A stretch of DNA of 64,000 nucleotides from DASUSH01 sp963785155. Its GTDB lineage: Bacteria > Actinomycetota > Thermoleophilia > Solirubrobacterales > 70-9. The translations under genes were made by a program, and so were the position numbers. The first letter of the stretch is position 1. Each line of letters starts with the position of its first letter. The notes below the pieces were generated by a model. It was not told the DNA's origin and ran no database searches. It was given only the letters and a program-made list of their open reading frames with translations. The DNA lies in assembly GCA_963785155.1 (NCBI GenBank), contig CAWAUB010000006.1, forward strand, positions 372,001-436,000. Direction: 5' to 3'. Shown one piece after another: positions 8,127-15,486 of this stretch.

Positions 8127-9551
8127 TTAGTGCGAAGTCGGCACAACTGTTAAGGTGCCAGGCACCCTAAGGCGGTGACACGTCGCCGGCTCGCGCTCGG
8201 CGGCGATGACCTCGCGGGCCGCGCGGGCGCCCGACTGGATCGCGCCGTCGAAGTAGCCCATCCAGCGGGTCGCGGTCTCGGTGCCGGCCCAATGGAGCCG
8301 GCCGACTGGGCTGCGCAGCGCACGCCCGTATTGCGTCCACGCGCCGGGGGGCATCACGCCGGCGTAGCAACCGCGCGAGAACGGGTCGACGCTCCAGTCG
8401 CGCTCGACGTAGTCGACGGGCTTCCTCGCCCGTTCGCCGAAGACCCGCGCGAACGTGGCGACGACGGCCTCGCGGCGCACCTCCGGCGGCTCGGCGCCAA
8501 GACGGCGCGCGTCGGCGCCCTCCAGAAAGCCGAGCAGGACGCCGGGCGTCCCCTTGGGAGGGGTGTTGTCGAAGATGACCTGCGCCGGGCCGGGCAAGCT
8601 CATCGCCTGGCCGCTCAATCCCTGGCCGCGCCAGAAAGGCTCGTCGTAGATCGCCATGCACTTCATCACCGCGCCCATCGGCACCCGCTGGGTCAGCTGG
8701 TCGCGGGCGGCCGGCAGCGGCTGGTCGTACTCGATCCTCCCGGCGAGCGTCGGCGGCACCGCGACGATCGCGCGGCGCGCCCGCACGCCGTCGACCTCCA
8801 CCCCCTCGGCGTCGTGGCGGATCGCCCGGACCGGCCGCTCGAGATCGATGCGGTCGCCGAGCTCCTCGGCCATCCGGATCGAGATCATCTGCGACCCGCC
8901 CACGATCCGGTCCTGCTGAGCTCCGCCCCTCGTGTCGAGCAGAGGATCCCAGCCGTCGGCGCTGCGGATGTAGAAGAGGACGTGCAGCAGCGAGATCTCG
9001 CTTGGCTCCACGCTGAAGACCGCGCGGCAGGCGGTTACGAGCGTCTCTCTCCCCAGCCGGCTGCGCGCGTTGCGCCGGATCCAGGTCGCGAACGTCTCGG
9101 CGTCCAGGCGCTCGGCGTTCGGAGTCCTCCACGGAGCCTCGACGGACACCTTCTTCGCGAGCCGGTCGAGCCGCAACGCGGCCTGCCCGTAGTCGGCGAG
9201 GACGATCGGGTTGATTCGCGGAATCGTCCCCGTGTAGCGGGAGACGCGGCCGCGATGATCCTCGAAGGCGTGCTCGCCCTCGTCGTGGGTCGGGTAGGTC
9301 TCGAGGCCGAGCTCCCGCGCTACCCGCAGCACCTCGTGCTGGGTCGGCCCGACCCATTGGCCGCCGAGCTCGACCACGTCGTCGTCGCGATCCCCGATCG
9401 AGTGGTTGAGGGTGCGCCCACCGACGCGGTCGCGACCCTCGAGGACACGCACGTCAGCTCCGGCCTCTTCGAGGGTGCGCGCGGCGCTCAACCCGGCGAG
9501 CCCGGCGCCGACGACGACCACGTCGCAGTCGAGGTTCCCGTCGCTCGCCAT
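8127..9551 (-). CDS. Flavin monoamine oxidase family protein
   Basis: FAD-dependent amine oxidase of 474 aa. The N-terminus carries the dinucleotide-binding motif VVVGAGLAGLSAARTLEEAG followed by the family signature GRDRVGGRT. The region GGQWVGPTQHEVLRVARELGL and the C-terminal FAD contact LHWAGTETATRWMGYFDGAI are typical of MAO/putrescine-oxidase-like enzymes. The native substrate cannot be read from the sequence. The last 15 or so codons run through a GGTGCCAGGCACC palindrome, so the C-terminal tail (about residues 460-474) appears to be derived from an inserted repeat rather than ancestral enzyme sequence. Stands alone; neighbours on both sides face the other way. Confidence 0.88.
   Translation of the reverse strand: MASDGNLDCDVVVVGAGLAGLSAARTLEEAGADVRVLEGRDRVGGRTLNHSIGDRDDDVVELGGQWVGPTQHEVLRVARELGLETYPTHDEGEHAFEDHRGRVSRYTGTIPRINPIVLADYGQAALRLDRLAKKVSVEAPWRTPNAERLDAETFATWIRRNARSRLGRETLVTACRAVFSVEPSEISLLHVLFYIRSADGWDPLLDTRGGAQQDRIVGGSQMISIRMAEELGDRIDLERPVRAIRHDAEGVEVDGVRARRAIVAVPPTLAGRIEYDQPLPAARDQLTQRVPMGAVMKCMAIYDEPFWRGQGLSGQAMSLPGPAQVIFDNTPPKGTPGVLLGFLEGADARRLGAEPPEVRREAVVATFARVFGERARKPVDYVERDWSVDPFSRGCYAGVMPPGAWTQYGRALRSPVGRLHWAGTETATRWMGYFDGAIQSGARAAREVIAAEREPATCHRLRVPGTLTVVPTSH
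8154..8166. repeat. REP-like palindrome GGTGCCAGGCACC
   Basis: A perfect 13-bp palindrome with a central A, bounded by TTAA and CTAA so that symmetry extends imperfectly to 8150-8170. It lies inside the 3' end of the amine oxidase gene. Palindromes of this type are found scattered in many bacterial genomes, often with REP-associated transposase (RAYT) families. No transposase is encoded here, so this would be a non-autonomous copy. Confidence 0.6.
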
Positions 9552-9667
9552 CTCATGCAGATGAGATCGAGCCGAACCGGACGCGAAGCGGAGGATTCGG
9601 CGTATTCATGTCAGGAGCCTAGATCACTGATCTCGGTGCCCACCGGATCCGGTGTTAGGGTCGCGCC

Positions 9668-10105
9668 ATGGAGCGAAGGGAGATAGTCGCCGTCGTCGGA
9701 ATCGTCGTCGCGCTCGGCCTCGGTGCCGCGGGCCTCCTGATCGGCCTGAACGCGAAGAACTCAAGCGCGAGCGACGAGGAGCTCACCGCGCAGGTCAAGG
9801 AGGAGCTGGCAGCGGCGAAGAGCGCTGCGAAGCAGGCCGGCGACGAGCAATCGGCGGCCACCGAGAAGGCCGCCAAGAAGGGCCAGAAGGCGGGCAAGAA
9901 GGCCGGCAAGGCGGAGAAGAAGGCCGCCGCCAACGAGTCGTCGATCTCCACGCTCAACGACACGGTGACGAAGCTGAAGAAGCAGGTGAAGACGCTCGAG
10001 ACCGAGGTCAGCGACCTCGACGCCGAGCAGAAGAAGCTCGCCGACGAGTTGAAGAACGACGTCGCGAAGCTGCAGACCCAGCTTCACAAGAAGCAGAACA
10101 AGTAG
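9668..10105 (+). CDS. Membrane-anchored Lys/Ala-rich coiled-coil protein
   Basis: 145 aa with an N-terminal membrane helix (VAVVGIVVALGLGAAGLLIGL, residues 7-27), then a strongly charged, Lys/Ala/Glu-rich segment including KKAGKKAGKAEKKAA, and a C-terminal heptad-like region (STLNDTVTKLKKQVKTLETE). This predicts a single-pass protein with a long rod. The AlaLys-rich section resembles histone-H1-like low-complexity sequence and could bind polyanions, but no function is assigned. It is followed after four bases by the hydratase-family gene, so the two may be cotranscribed. Confidence 0.7.
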   Translation: MERREIVAVVGIVVALGLGAAGLLIGLNAKNSSASDEELTAQVKEELAAAKSAAKQAGDEQSAATEKAAKKGQKAGKKAGKAEKKAAANESSISTLNDTVTKLKKQVKTLETEVSDLDAEQKKLADELKNDVAKLQTQLHKKQNK

Positions 10106-10109
10106 CGCG

Positions 10110-10748
10110 ATGACGCCGGACGCAGGCGTCGCCGAAGGGATGCGCTCGCAGCTGGAGCGGCGGCGATCCGAGCTGGACGCCGGCGTTACGCCCATCGGCT
10201 GGAAGATCGGGGTGAACGTCCCCGCCGTCCAGGAGGCACTCGGGCTCAGCGAGTCGGTCGTCGGGTACCTGACCTCCGAGAAGTCGCTCGAAGCCGGCGC
10301 GGAGGTCGACGTCTCGGCCTGGAATGCGGCGTTGCTCGAGCCCGAGGTCGCGATCCGGGTCGGCCCGGACGGCGGCGTGGGTGGGCTTGCGCCCGCGATC
10401 GAGCTGGTCGACATCGACCTGCCGTTCGAGGACATCGAGCCGATCCTCGCCGGCAACATCTTCCATCGCGCGGTCGTCTTCGGCGACGAGATCGAGGGCG
10501 TCGACGTGGCGAACGCCGGTTGCCGGGTCCTCGTCGACGGCGAGGAGACGGCGAGCGCGCAGTTCGCCGACGACCCATCGGACGTCATCGCCCACGTCAA
10601 GCGCTTCCTCGCCGAGCACGACGCGGAGCTGGCGCCCGGCGATCGGATCATCGCGGGCTCGATCACCCCTCCCCAGCCGGTTCCCGCCGGGAGCGCGGTC
10701 GAGGTCGAGATCGACGGACTCGGCTCGGTCGGGCTGCGGTTCAGCTGA
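10110..10748 (+). CDS. 2-keto-4-pentenoate hydratase/fumarylacetoacetase-fold protein
   Basis: 212-aa enzyme of the hydratase/decarboxylase family (MhpD/XylJ-like), which acts on 2-oxo-acids in aromatic catabolism. The signature GWKIGVNVPAVQEALGLSESVVGYL near residues 30-55 is the N-terminal substrate-lid region. LLEPEVAIRV provides the conserved Glu metal ligands (E-x-E), and DIDLPFEDIEPILAGNIFHRAVVFG follows. It is short compared with the usual 260 aa. The C-terminal segment ends GSVGLRF, typical of the family. No other aromatic pathway genes are adjacent, so the in vivo substrate is open. Confidence 0.75.
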   Translation: MTPDAGVAEGMRSQLERRRSELDAGVTPIGWKIGVNVPAVQEALGLSESVVGYLTSEKSLEAGAEVDVSAWNAALLEPEVAIRVGPDGGVGGLAPAIELVDIDLPFEDIEPILAGNIFHRAVVFGDEIEGVDVANAGCRVLVDGEETASAQFADDPSDVIAHVKRFLAEHDAELAPGDRIIAGSITPPQPVPAGSAVEVEIDGLGSVGLRFS

Positions 10749-10757
10749 GCCGGCCGG

Positions 10758-11444
10758 CTAACGAGCCGGGATCAGCCTCACCTGGCGGGCGAAGTTTTCC
10801 GCCTGGATCAGCTTCAGCGCATCGGCGCGGCCGACGGCGAGTGTCGCCGTGTAGACCGGCGGCGTGCCGGCGCTCGCCAGCGGGTCGTCCTCCGGGCTCG
10901 CGGTCCCGCCCTCGGCCAGCGCGAGCAGCTCGACGCCGTCGGCCGCGATGTAGGTGCGCCCGCGGCCGCCCGGCCCCGGCTCGGAGGTGACGACGACGTC
11001 CACGTCCACCCCCGCCCCGCCGCCGCCGGAGCTCGCGGCGAGCGCGCCGGCACCGGTCACCTCCAGCTCGATCGGGCTCAGGCCAAGCGACGCGTCTGCG
11101 GGCGCCCGCTCGCGGCGGCGGGGCGCGGCCAGTTGGCCGGAGACCAGGTAGGAGCCGGGCATCAGGTCCGCGGCCGGCTCGAGGCCGATCGCCTCCTCGG
11201 GTGCGGCGAGAGCGTCGGCCGGGGCGAAGCGATCGGGCACCCGGCGGACCTCCAGCGCGCGCCTCGCCTCGCGCGCCTCGATCTCCTCTCGCGCCGGCAG
11301 CCGCTCCCGCGCGACGACGACCGAGCGCAGCTCACCGAGCTGCTCCGCGACAGAGCTCTCGTAGCCACCGGCGAGTGCGGCGGCGAGGCCGGCGCAGGCG
11401 AGCGCTCCGAGGAGGAAGGCGAGCGCCCGCCCGCGCCGGCTCAT
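10758..11444 (-). CDS. cpaB: CpaB/RcpC-like SAF-domain pilus protein
   Basis: Periplasmic/outer Tad pilus assembly protein with a SAF domain. From the ATG at 11444 it has a membrane helix (ALAFLLGALACAGLAAALAGG) and then a SAF-type segment (SVVVARERLPAREEIEAREARRALEVRRVPDRFAP). LMPGSYLVSGQLA matches the pattern after the SAF domain, and the C-terminus contains the RcpC-like strand YTATLAVGRADALKLIQAENFARQVRLIPAR. The same open frame extends upstream to 11624 and there encodes the C-terminal ATP-binding end of the preceding kinase, so the protein starts are ambiguous. It links this block to the tad genes 3-6 kb away. Confidence 0.72.
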   Translation of the reverse strand: MSRRGRALAFLLGALACAGLAAALAGGYESSVAEQLGELRSVVVARERLPAREEIEAREARRALEVRRVPDRFAPADALAAPEEAIGLEPAADLMPGSYLVSGQLAAPRRRERAPADASLGLSPIELEVTGAGALAASSGGGGAGVDVDVVVTSEPGPGGRGRTYIAADGVELLALAEGGTASPEDDPLASAGTPPVYTATLAVGRADALKLIQAENFARQVRLIPAR

Positions 11445-11589
11445 GCTGCTGCGGATGGGTGGTCCGGGGTCGGCGAGGGGAAGCTCGAGGACTGCGATCG
11501 TGACCACCGGCGAGCGGCGGAGGATGAAGCGGCCGCCGTGGGCTGCGGCGACGCTCCGGACCACCTCCAGGCCGTGGCCGCGCCGAGGG

Positions 11590-12117
11590 TCATGCCTGCC
11601 CGTCACCGCCGGCAGCTGCGCCATGCCCGCCGTCCCGAACCAGCACCCGCAGCCGGCCCCTGCGCAGGGTCCCGACCATCTCGATCGGCCCGCGCCCGTG
11701 CTCGATCGCGTTGGCGACGAGGTTGTCGAGCGCCCTCGCGAGCTGGCCGCGATCGCCGATCACCTTCGCCCGGCCGGCACACCAGCGCAGAGTCGGCCGA
11801 GCTGCCTGTGTCCGGGCGACGCGGCCCCACCGCTCGACGACGGCCTCGGCGAGGTGGTGAAGCTCGACCGGCTCGCGGAGCAGGGGCGCCCGCGTTCCGT
11901 TGATCGCGCCGTCGAGATCCTCGAGTGCCACGAGCACCGGCTCGAGCGGGGCGGCCGCGGGCGCGGTGAGGGCGAGCGCCTGAAGCGGTCGCCGCAATTC
12001 GTGGAGGGCGCGGTTCAGGTCGCGCCGGCGCCGGCGCTCCCGCATGCGCTCACCCGCGACAACGGCGGCGGCGCTCATCGCGAGCGGCACGGTCGCCGCG
12101 AGCATCTCCGCCGCCAT
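11590..12117 (-). CDS. Histidine kinase, frame broken before the last ATP-binding motif
   Basis: Sensor kinase that pairs with the adjacent response regulator. One N-terminal hydrophobic stretch precedes an H-box-like segment LNRALHELRRPLQALALTA, in which His is followed by E-L-R-R-P as in HisKA domains. The N-box is ALDNLVANAIEHG and a degenerate G1 box RDGGHG follows. The frame stops at 11590, but the missing G2 box (RRGHGLEVVRSVAAAHGGRF) is encoded just downstream in the neighbouring frame to about 11480, in frame with cpaB. One missing or extra base near 11610 would restore the domain. Whether this is a sequencing error or a real lesion is not decidable here. Confidence 0.65.
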   Translation of the reverse strand: MAAEMLAATVPLAMSAAAVVAGERMRERRRRRDLNRALHELRRPLQALALTAPAAAPLEPVLVALEDLDGAINGTRAPLLREPVELHHLAEAVVERWGRVARTQAARPTLRWCAGRAKVIGDRGQLARALDNLVANAIEHGRGPIEMVGTLRRGRLRVLVRDGGHGAAAGGDGQA

Positions 12118-12871
12118 CAGCGCCGCCCCGGCCGGCGCGGGCCGCCGTGGCGCCGGGGTACTCGACCAGCCGGTAACCGACCCCCCAAACGTTCACGACG
12201 AAGCGCTCGCCGTCCACGCACAGCTTGCGGCGCAGGCGGCTCGCGTGGGAGTCGAGCGTCCGCGTCCGCCCCATCGACTTGAAGCCCCAGACGTCGCGAA
12301 GCAGCTCGGACTTCGTGAAGACGCGGGTCGGCTCCGAGGCGAGCGCGCGCAGCAGCGCGTACTCCTTGTTGGCCAACTCGATGCGGCGAGCGCCGACCCT
12401 GACCTCGCGCGTGACGGGATCGAGCACGAGGCCGCCGACACGGACCGGCCCGCGGTTCGGCCCGCGGCGGCGGCGCAGGACGGCGCGGATCGTCGCCAGC
12501 AACTCGCCGTAGGCGAAGGGCTTGGTCAGGTAGGCGTCGGCTCCCTCGCTCAGCCCGCGGATTCTGTCCGCCTCCGCCCCGCGGCCGCTGAGGACGATCA
12601 CCGGCAGGTCGGGATCGAAGCGGGCGCCGACCCCATCACAGCCGCGGACCTCCCGCAATACGTCGAGGCCGCCCGCGTCCGGGAGCACGAGGTCGAGCAG
12701 GAGCAGATCGGGCTGGTCGTAGTGGCACAGGCGGAGCGCGTCGGACGCGCTGGGGGCGGGCAGCGTCCGGTACCGGTCGGCGCTCAGGTTGTCGCAGAGA
12801 AGCTCGAGGGTCGCGTGGTCGTCCTCGCAGACGACGACGGTCCCCCGGTCGCGCGTCTCGGCAAGTTTCAT
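12050..12871 (-). CDS. OmpR-family response regulator
   Basis: Two-domain DNA-binding response regulator, 273 aa. The receiver domain starts TVVVCEDDHATLELL (acidic pair ED-D), has the phospho-acceptor in LLLLDLVLPDAGG and the conserved K in YLTKPFAYGEL. A winged-helix domain follows, with EYALLRALASEPTRVFTKSELLRDVWG, the recognition segment RTRTLDSHASRLRRKL and the wing VWGVGYRLVEY. After the normal end there is a 35-residue Gly/Arg/Ala tail that overlaps the kinase gene by 68 bases. The ATG at 12871 overlaps the DUF192 gene by four bases. Placement before the kinase and cpaB suggests regulation of pilus genes, an inference. Confidence 0.85.
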   Translation of the reverse strand: MKLAETRDRGTVVVCEDDHATLELLCDNLSADRYRTLPAPSASDALRLCHYDQPDLLLLDLVLPDAGGLDVLREVRGCDGVGARFDPDLPVIVLSGRGAEADRIRGLSEGADAYLTKPFAYGELLATIRAVLRRRRGPNRGPVRVGGLVLDPVTREVRVGARRIELANKEYALLRALASEPTRVFTKSELLRDVWGFKSMGRTRTLDSHASRLRRKLCVDGERFVVNVWGVGYRLVEYPGATAARAGRGGADGGGDARGDRAARDERRRRCRG

Positions 12872-13188
12872 GCCGGCACCTCCAGCACGGCGCGCGCCTC
12901 CCCGTGGCGGACGACCCGGGCGCGGCGCACGCCGCGGCGCACCGTGAGCGGCTCCCCGTACGGCCCCAGGAACCAGACGTCGAGCGGAAACCGCATCCCG
13001 AAGGTGTGGACGCTTCGGCAATCCGGGATCAGCAGGCCGGGCCCGGCTTCCTCCCGGTCGAGCAGGGCGAGGCCGAGCAGCCGGGCCGCCCGGGTGTCCG
13101 CGACCGGATAGATCGCGCCGAGCACCTCGCGCCGCGGCAGCGAACGGAGCCGGGCCGGTGGGCTGCCGTTTCGCCGCGTTGCGTCCAT
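12868..13188 (-). CDS. DUF192 family protein
   Basis: 106-aa product of the DUF192 (COG1430) family. The diagnostic segment is SVHTFGMRFPLDVWFLGPYGEPL, matching the family's conserved C-x-x-M-x-F-P-[IL]-D-V pattern (here with HTFGM in place of the Cys). The ATG at 13188 gives a compact domain; longer in-frame extensions to 13245 are low-complexity. DUF192 proteins are frequently encoded next to Tad pilus genes in Actinobacteria, and here it heads the DUF192-regulator-kinase-cpaB block. Biochemical role is unknown. Confidence 0.8.
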   Translation of the reverse strand: MDATRRNGSPPARLRSLPRREVLGAIYPVADTRAARLLGLALLDREEAGPGLLIPDCRSVHTFGMRFPLDVWFLGPYGEPLTVRRGVRRARVVRHGEARAVLEVPA

Positions 13189-13354
13189 GCCAATCTGAAG
13201 CCCGGCGCGCGCCGGCGCGCCCCCCTTCTCCCACACTGGATGCAACGGGTCGTTCAGGACCCCGGTCTCTGCCTACGCTGGAGGCCCGGATCGGCCAAGA
13301 TGTTGCCTCGCTTCCGGGGCCGGGAGACCGGCGGGAGACCGGAACACCGAAACA

Positions 13355-13834
13355 TTGGAGAAACAAGCCCGCAGAGGAAATTACGAATCGGGGTCGGACT
13401 ACGTCCTCGAGTACGGCGAGCTGCGCTTCTCGTTCAACGAGCACGACTTCGCTCAGCGGGTCGAGCAGGCGGCCGTGAAACTTCAGTTCGTCGAGCAGGG
13501 ACTGGGCAGCGAGGAACTGCACGACCTGCTCGAGCTCGCCGTGAACGGCGAGATCCACGAGTCGGCCTCCACCCTCGGCGAGCACGTCAACGAGCACTGG
13601 GCCGAGCTGGTCGGGCCCTCCGACCGCAGCCTCGTCCACTGGATCCGCCGCCTCGTCTTCCGCAGCGCCTGGCTCGATCAGCGGGTCAAGGAGGGTGAGC
13701 TGGACGTCGTCTTCGACGAGCACACCCAGGGCTTCGGCTACGTCCAGCCCGATCGCGACTCCGAGCCGATCGAGCTCTCCCGCGAGCCCTCCTGGCAGCG
13801 CCTGGCCTACAGGCGCGACCCGGACCCCGCCTGA
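13355..13834 (+). CDS. Conserved-looking protein of unknown function
   Basis: 159 aa, not recognised. It is acidic, with a predicted mixed alpha/beta composition, no signal peptide and no membrane helix. Noticeable segments are YVLEYGELRFSFNEHDF, a Glu/His-rich middle (LGEHVNEHWAELVGPSD) and an aromatic/charged end (HTQGFGYVQPDRDSEPIEL). The codon pattern is consistent with the surrounding high-GC coding sequence, which supports a real gene. It is convergent with rho (stop to stop only a few bases apart) and divergent from the DUF192 gene. Confidence 0.6.
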   Translation: MEKQARRGNYESGSDYVLEYGELRFSFNEHDFAQRVEQAAVKLQFVEQGLGSEELHDLLELAVNGEIHESASTLGEHVNEHWAELVGPSDRSLVHWIRRLVFRSAWLDQRVKEGELDVVFDEHTQGFGYVQPDRDSEPIELSREPSWQRLAYRRDPDPA

Positions 13835-13841
13835 GAGCGGC

Positions 13842-15191
13842 CTAGACCGACTTCAGCAGCTCGGCGTTCGACGCCGAGCTCTCGATCCGCTCGCGCAGCA
13901 TCGCCGCTGCGTCGCGCGGCTGCAGGTCGACGAGCAGTGAGCGCAGCCGGCGGGCCGCGTCGAGCTCGTCGCCCTCGCGAAGGTCGGCCTCACCCGATAC
14001 CCGCGTTCCGGCGACATCGATGGCCGGGAAGATCCCGGCGGCCGCGAGCTCGGTATCGAGGGTCACCTGGGCGCTCTCCGTCGTCGCCACCGCATCCGCG
14101 ACCTCATCGTCGCCGAGGACGGTGGCGATCACGGTGAGCGAACCCGCGCCCTGCTCCTCGGTCTCGCGCCCGGTACCGAACAGGACCTTGGCCGCGTCGG
14201 TGCGGCCGCGCGCGGCAGCAAGGCGGCTGAGCGAGTCGACGATCAGGACGGCATCGGCACCGGATTCCGCGATCCGCTTGGCGCGCGCAAGCGCGAGCTC
14301 GGCGACCTGGCCCTGCTCGGCGCCGCTCATCTCCGCGGTCGCGATCGCAAGCCGTGCGTCCGGGAAGGTGCGGCGCCAGCGGGTCGCCTCCTCGGGCCGT
14401 TCGTCGACGAGCAGGACGATCAGCTCCGGCCCCTCGGCGGCATCGACGGCCGTGGCCAGGCCGCGAAGCAGGGTCGTCCGGCCGCCGGTGGGCTCAGTCC
14501 TGATCAGCACCCGCTGGCCGTAGGCGAGCGGGGCGAGCAGGTCCGCGGCGCGGACGAGGAGCCCCTCGTCCCCCTCCGCCTTGTCGGCGATCGGCAGCCG
14601 GCGGCTCGGCGCGACCGGGGTCAGGTCGTCGAACTCGAGGCGCTCCTCCTCGGCCGGCTCCTCGCCGTTCACCTTGTCGACGTGGACGAGCGCGCGGTGG
14701 CGCTCGCCACGGCGAGGTTCGCGCGCCGGGCCGGCGACCTCGTCGCCGGTGCGAAGCTCACAGCGGCGGATCTGCGAAGCGGAGATGTAGACGTCGCCGT
14801 CGGCCGACTCGAGGCCCTTGAGGCGAAGGAAGCCGTAGCGCTGCGGAAGGATGTCCAGGACGCCGGTGACCGGCTCCGCGTCCTTCTCGTCGATCTCCTC
14901 CTCGGTGTCCCGGTCCCGTTCGCGCTCGCGATCGCGGCGCGCGGCACCGCGCTCCCGCGAACGGCGCTCGCCGCCCCGGCGGCCCTCGCGCTCGGGCCGT
15001 TCGTGCGGCAGCTCGTCGCCGCGGCGCTTGCGCTTCTGCTCGGTGCGCTCGACGCTCGAGACGTCGCGCTCGCCGCCGGCCTCGCGGACCGCGTCGAGCA
15101 GCTCCTTGCGCGGCATCAGCCGATATTCAGGCACGCCGAGCTCGGCCGCGAGGGAGTGAAGCTCGGAGATATGGGCGTTGTCCAGGGCCAT
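13842..15191 (-). CDS. rho: Rho-like transcription termination factor with altered P-loop
   Basis: 449 aa. An N-terminal Rho_N-like helix-extension-helix (HISELHSLAAELGVPEYRLMPRKELLDAV) is followed by an Arg/Glu-rich linker (residues 50-105), then the RNA-binding cold-shock-like domain with GVLDILPQRYGFLR and VYISASQIRRCELRTGDEV. The RecA-type ATPase domain is recognisable (VLLVDERPEEATRW with the catalytic Glu, AVLIVDSLSRLAAARG as Walker B, GIFPAIDVAGTR). However, the Walker A segment at residues 232-240 reads TEPTGGRTT, where canonical Rho has a GKT, so the nucleotide-binding Lys is replaced by Arg. The R-loop block containing the usual KGTGN is also absent. It may be a divergent or non-translocating paralogue. 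Confidence 0.8.
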   Translation of the reverse strand: MALDNAHISELHSLAAELGVPEYRLMPRKELLDAVREAGGERDVSSVERTEQKRKRRGDELPHERPEREGRRGGERRSRERGAARRDRERERDRDTEEEIDEKDAEPVTGVLDILPQRYGFLRLKGLESADGDVYISASQIRRCELRTGDEVAGPAREPRRGERHRALVHVDKVNGEEPAEEERLEFDDLTPVAPSRRLPIADKAEGDEGLLVRAADLLAPLAYGQRVLIRTEPTGGRTTLLRGLATAVDAAEGPELIVLLVDERPEEATRWRRTFPDARLAIATAEMSGAEQGQVAELALARAKRIAESGADAVLIVDSLSRLAAARGRTDAAKVLFGTGRETEEQGAGSLTVIATVLGDDEVADAVATTESAQVTLDTELAAAGIFPAIDVAGTRVSGEADLREGDELDAARRLRSLLVDLQPRDAAAMLRERIESSASNAELLKSV

Positions 15192-15203
15192 GTTGCGGGC
15201 ACA

Positions 15204-15484
15204 TTAGCCACTGGCTGCGCGATCGACTCCCTCGGCGGCAAGCTCCGCCGCAGCCTGAGCAAACGCGGTTCGCTCGATCACGGGGTCGATCGCCGCAAGG
15301 AGCTCGAGGTTGTCCCACCGGCCGACCACGTCGACAACCCGCTCTCCCTCGAATGTGAACCTTCCGATCCCCTCCCATTCGAGCCGCCGGCCGGCCAGGG
15401 TGCCCGACGTGGCGTTACTCGACGAAGACCACATCCTCGCCTGCCTGCCGGGTCAACGCCGAACGGGCGCGAAACGTGAGTCCC
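15204..15484 (-). pseudogene. Remnant of a SnoaL/NTF2-like protein gene
   Basis: A fragment directly downstream of glpD on the minus strand. One frame near 15478-15421 encodes FRARSALTRQAGEDVVFVE and then stops; another frame continues with RRLEWEGIGRFTFEGERVV and GRWDNLELLAAIDPV, the typical beta-sheet end of SnoaL-like proteins. The two parts fit as a single broken domain, and no N-terminal half is present upstream because glpD ends there. I interpret this as a decayed, 5'-truncated copy; the second half could still be expressed as a 76-aa peptide from ATG 15434. Confidence 0.45.
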
Positions 15485-15486
15485 GG

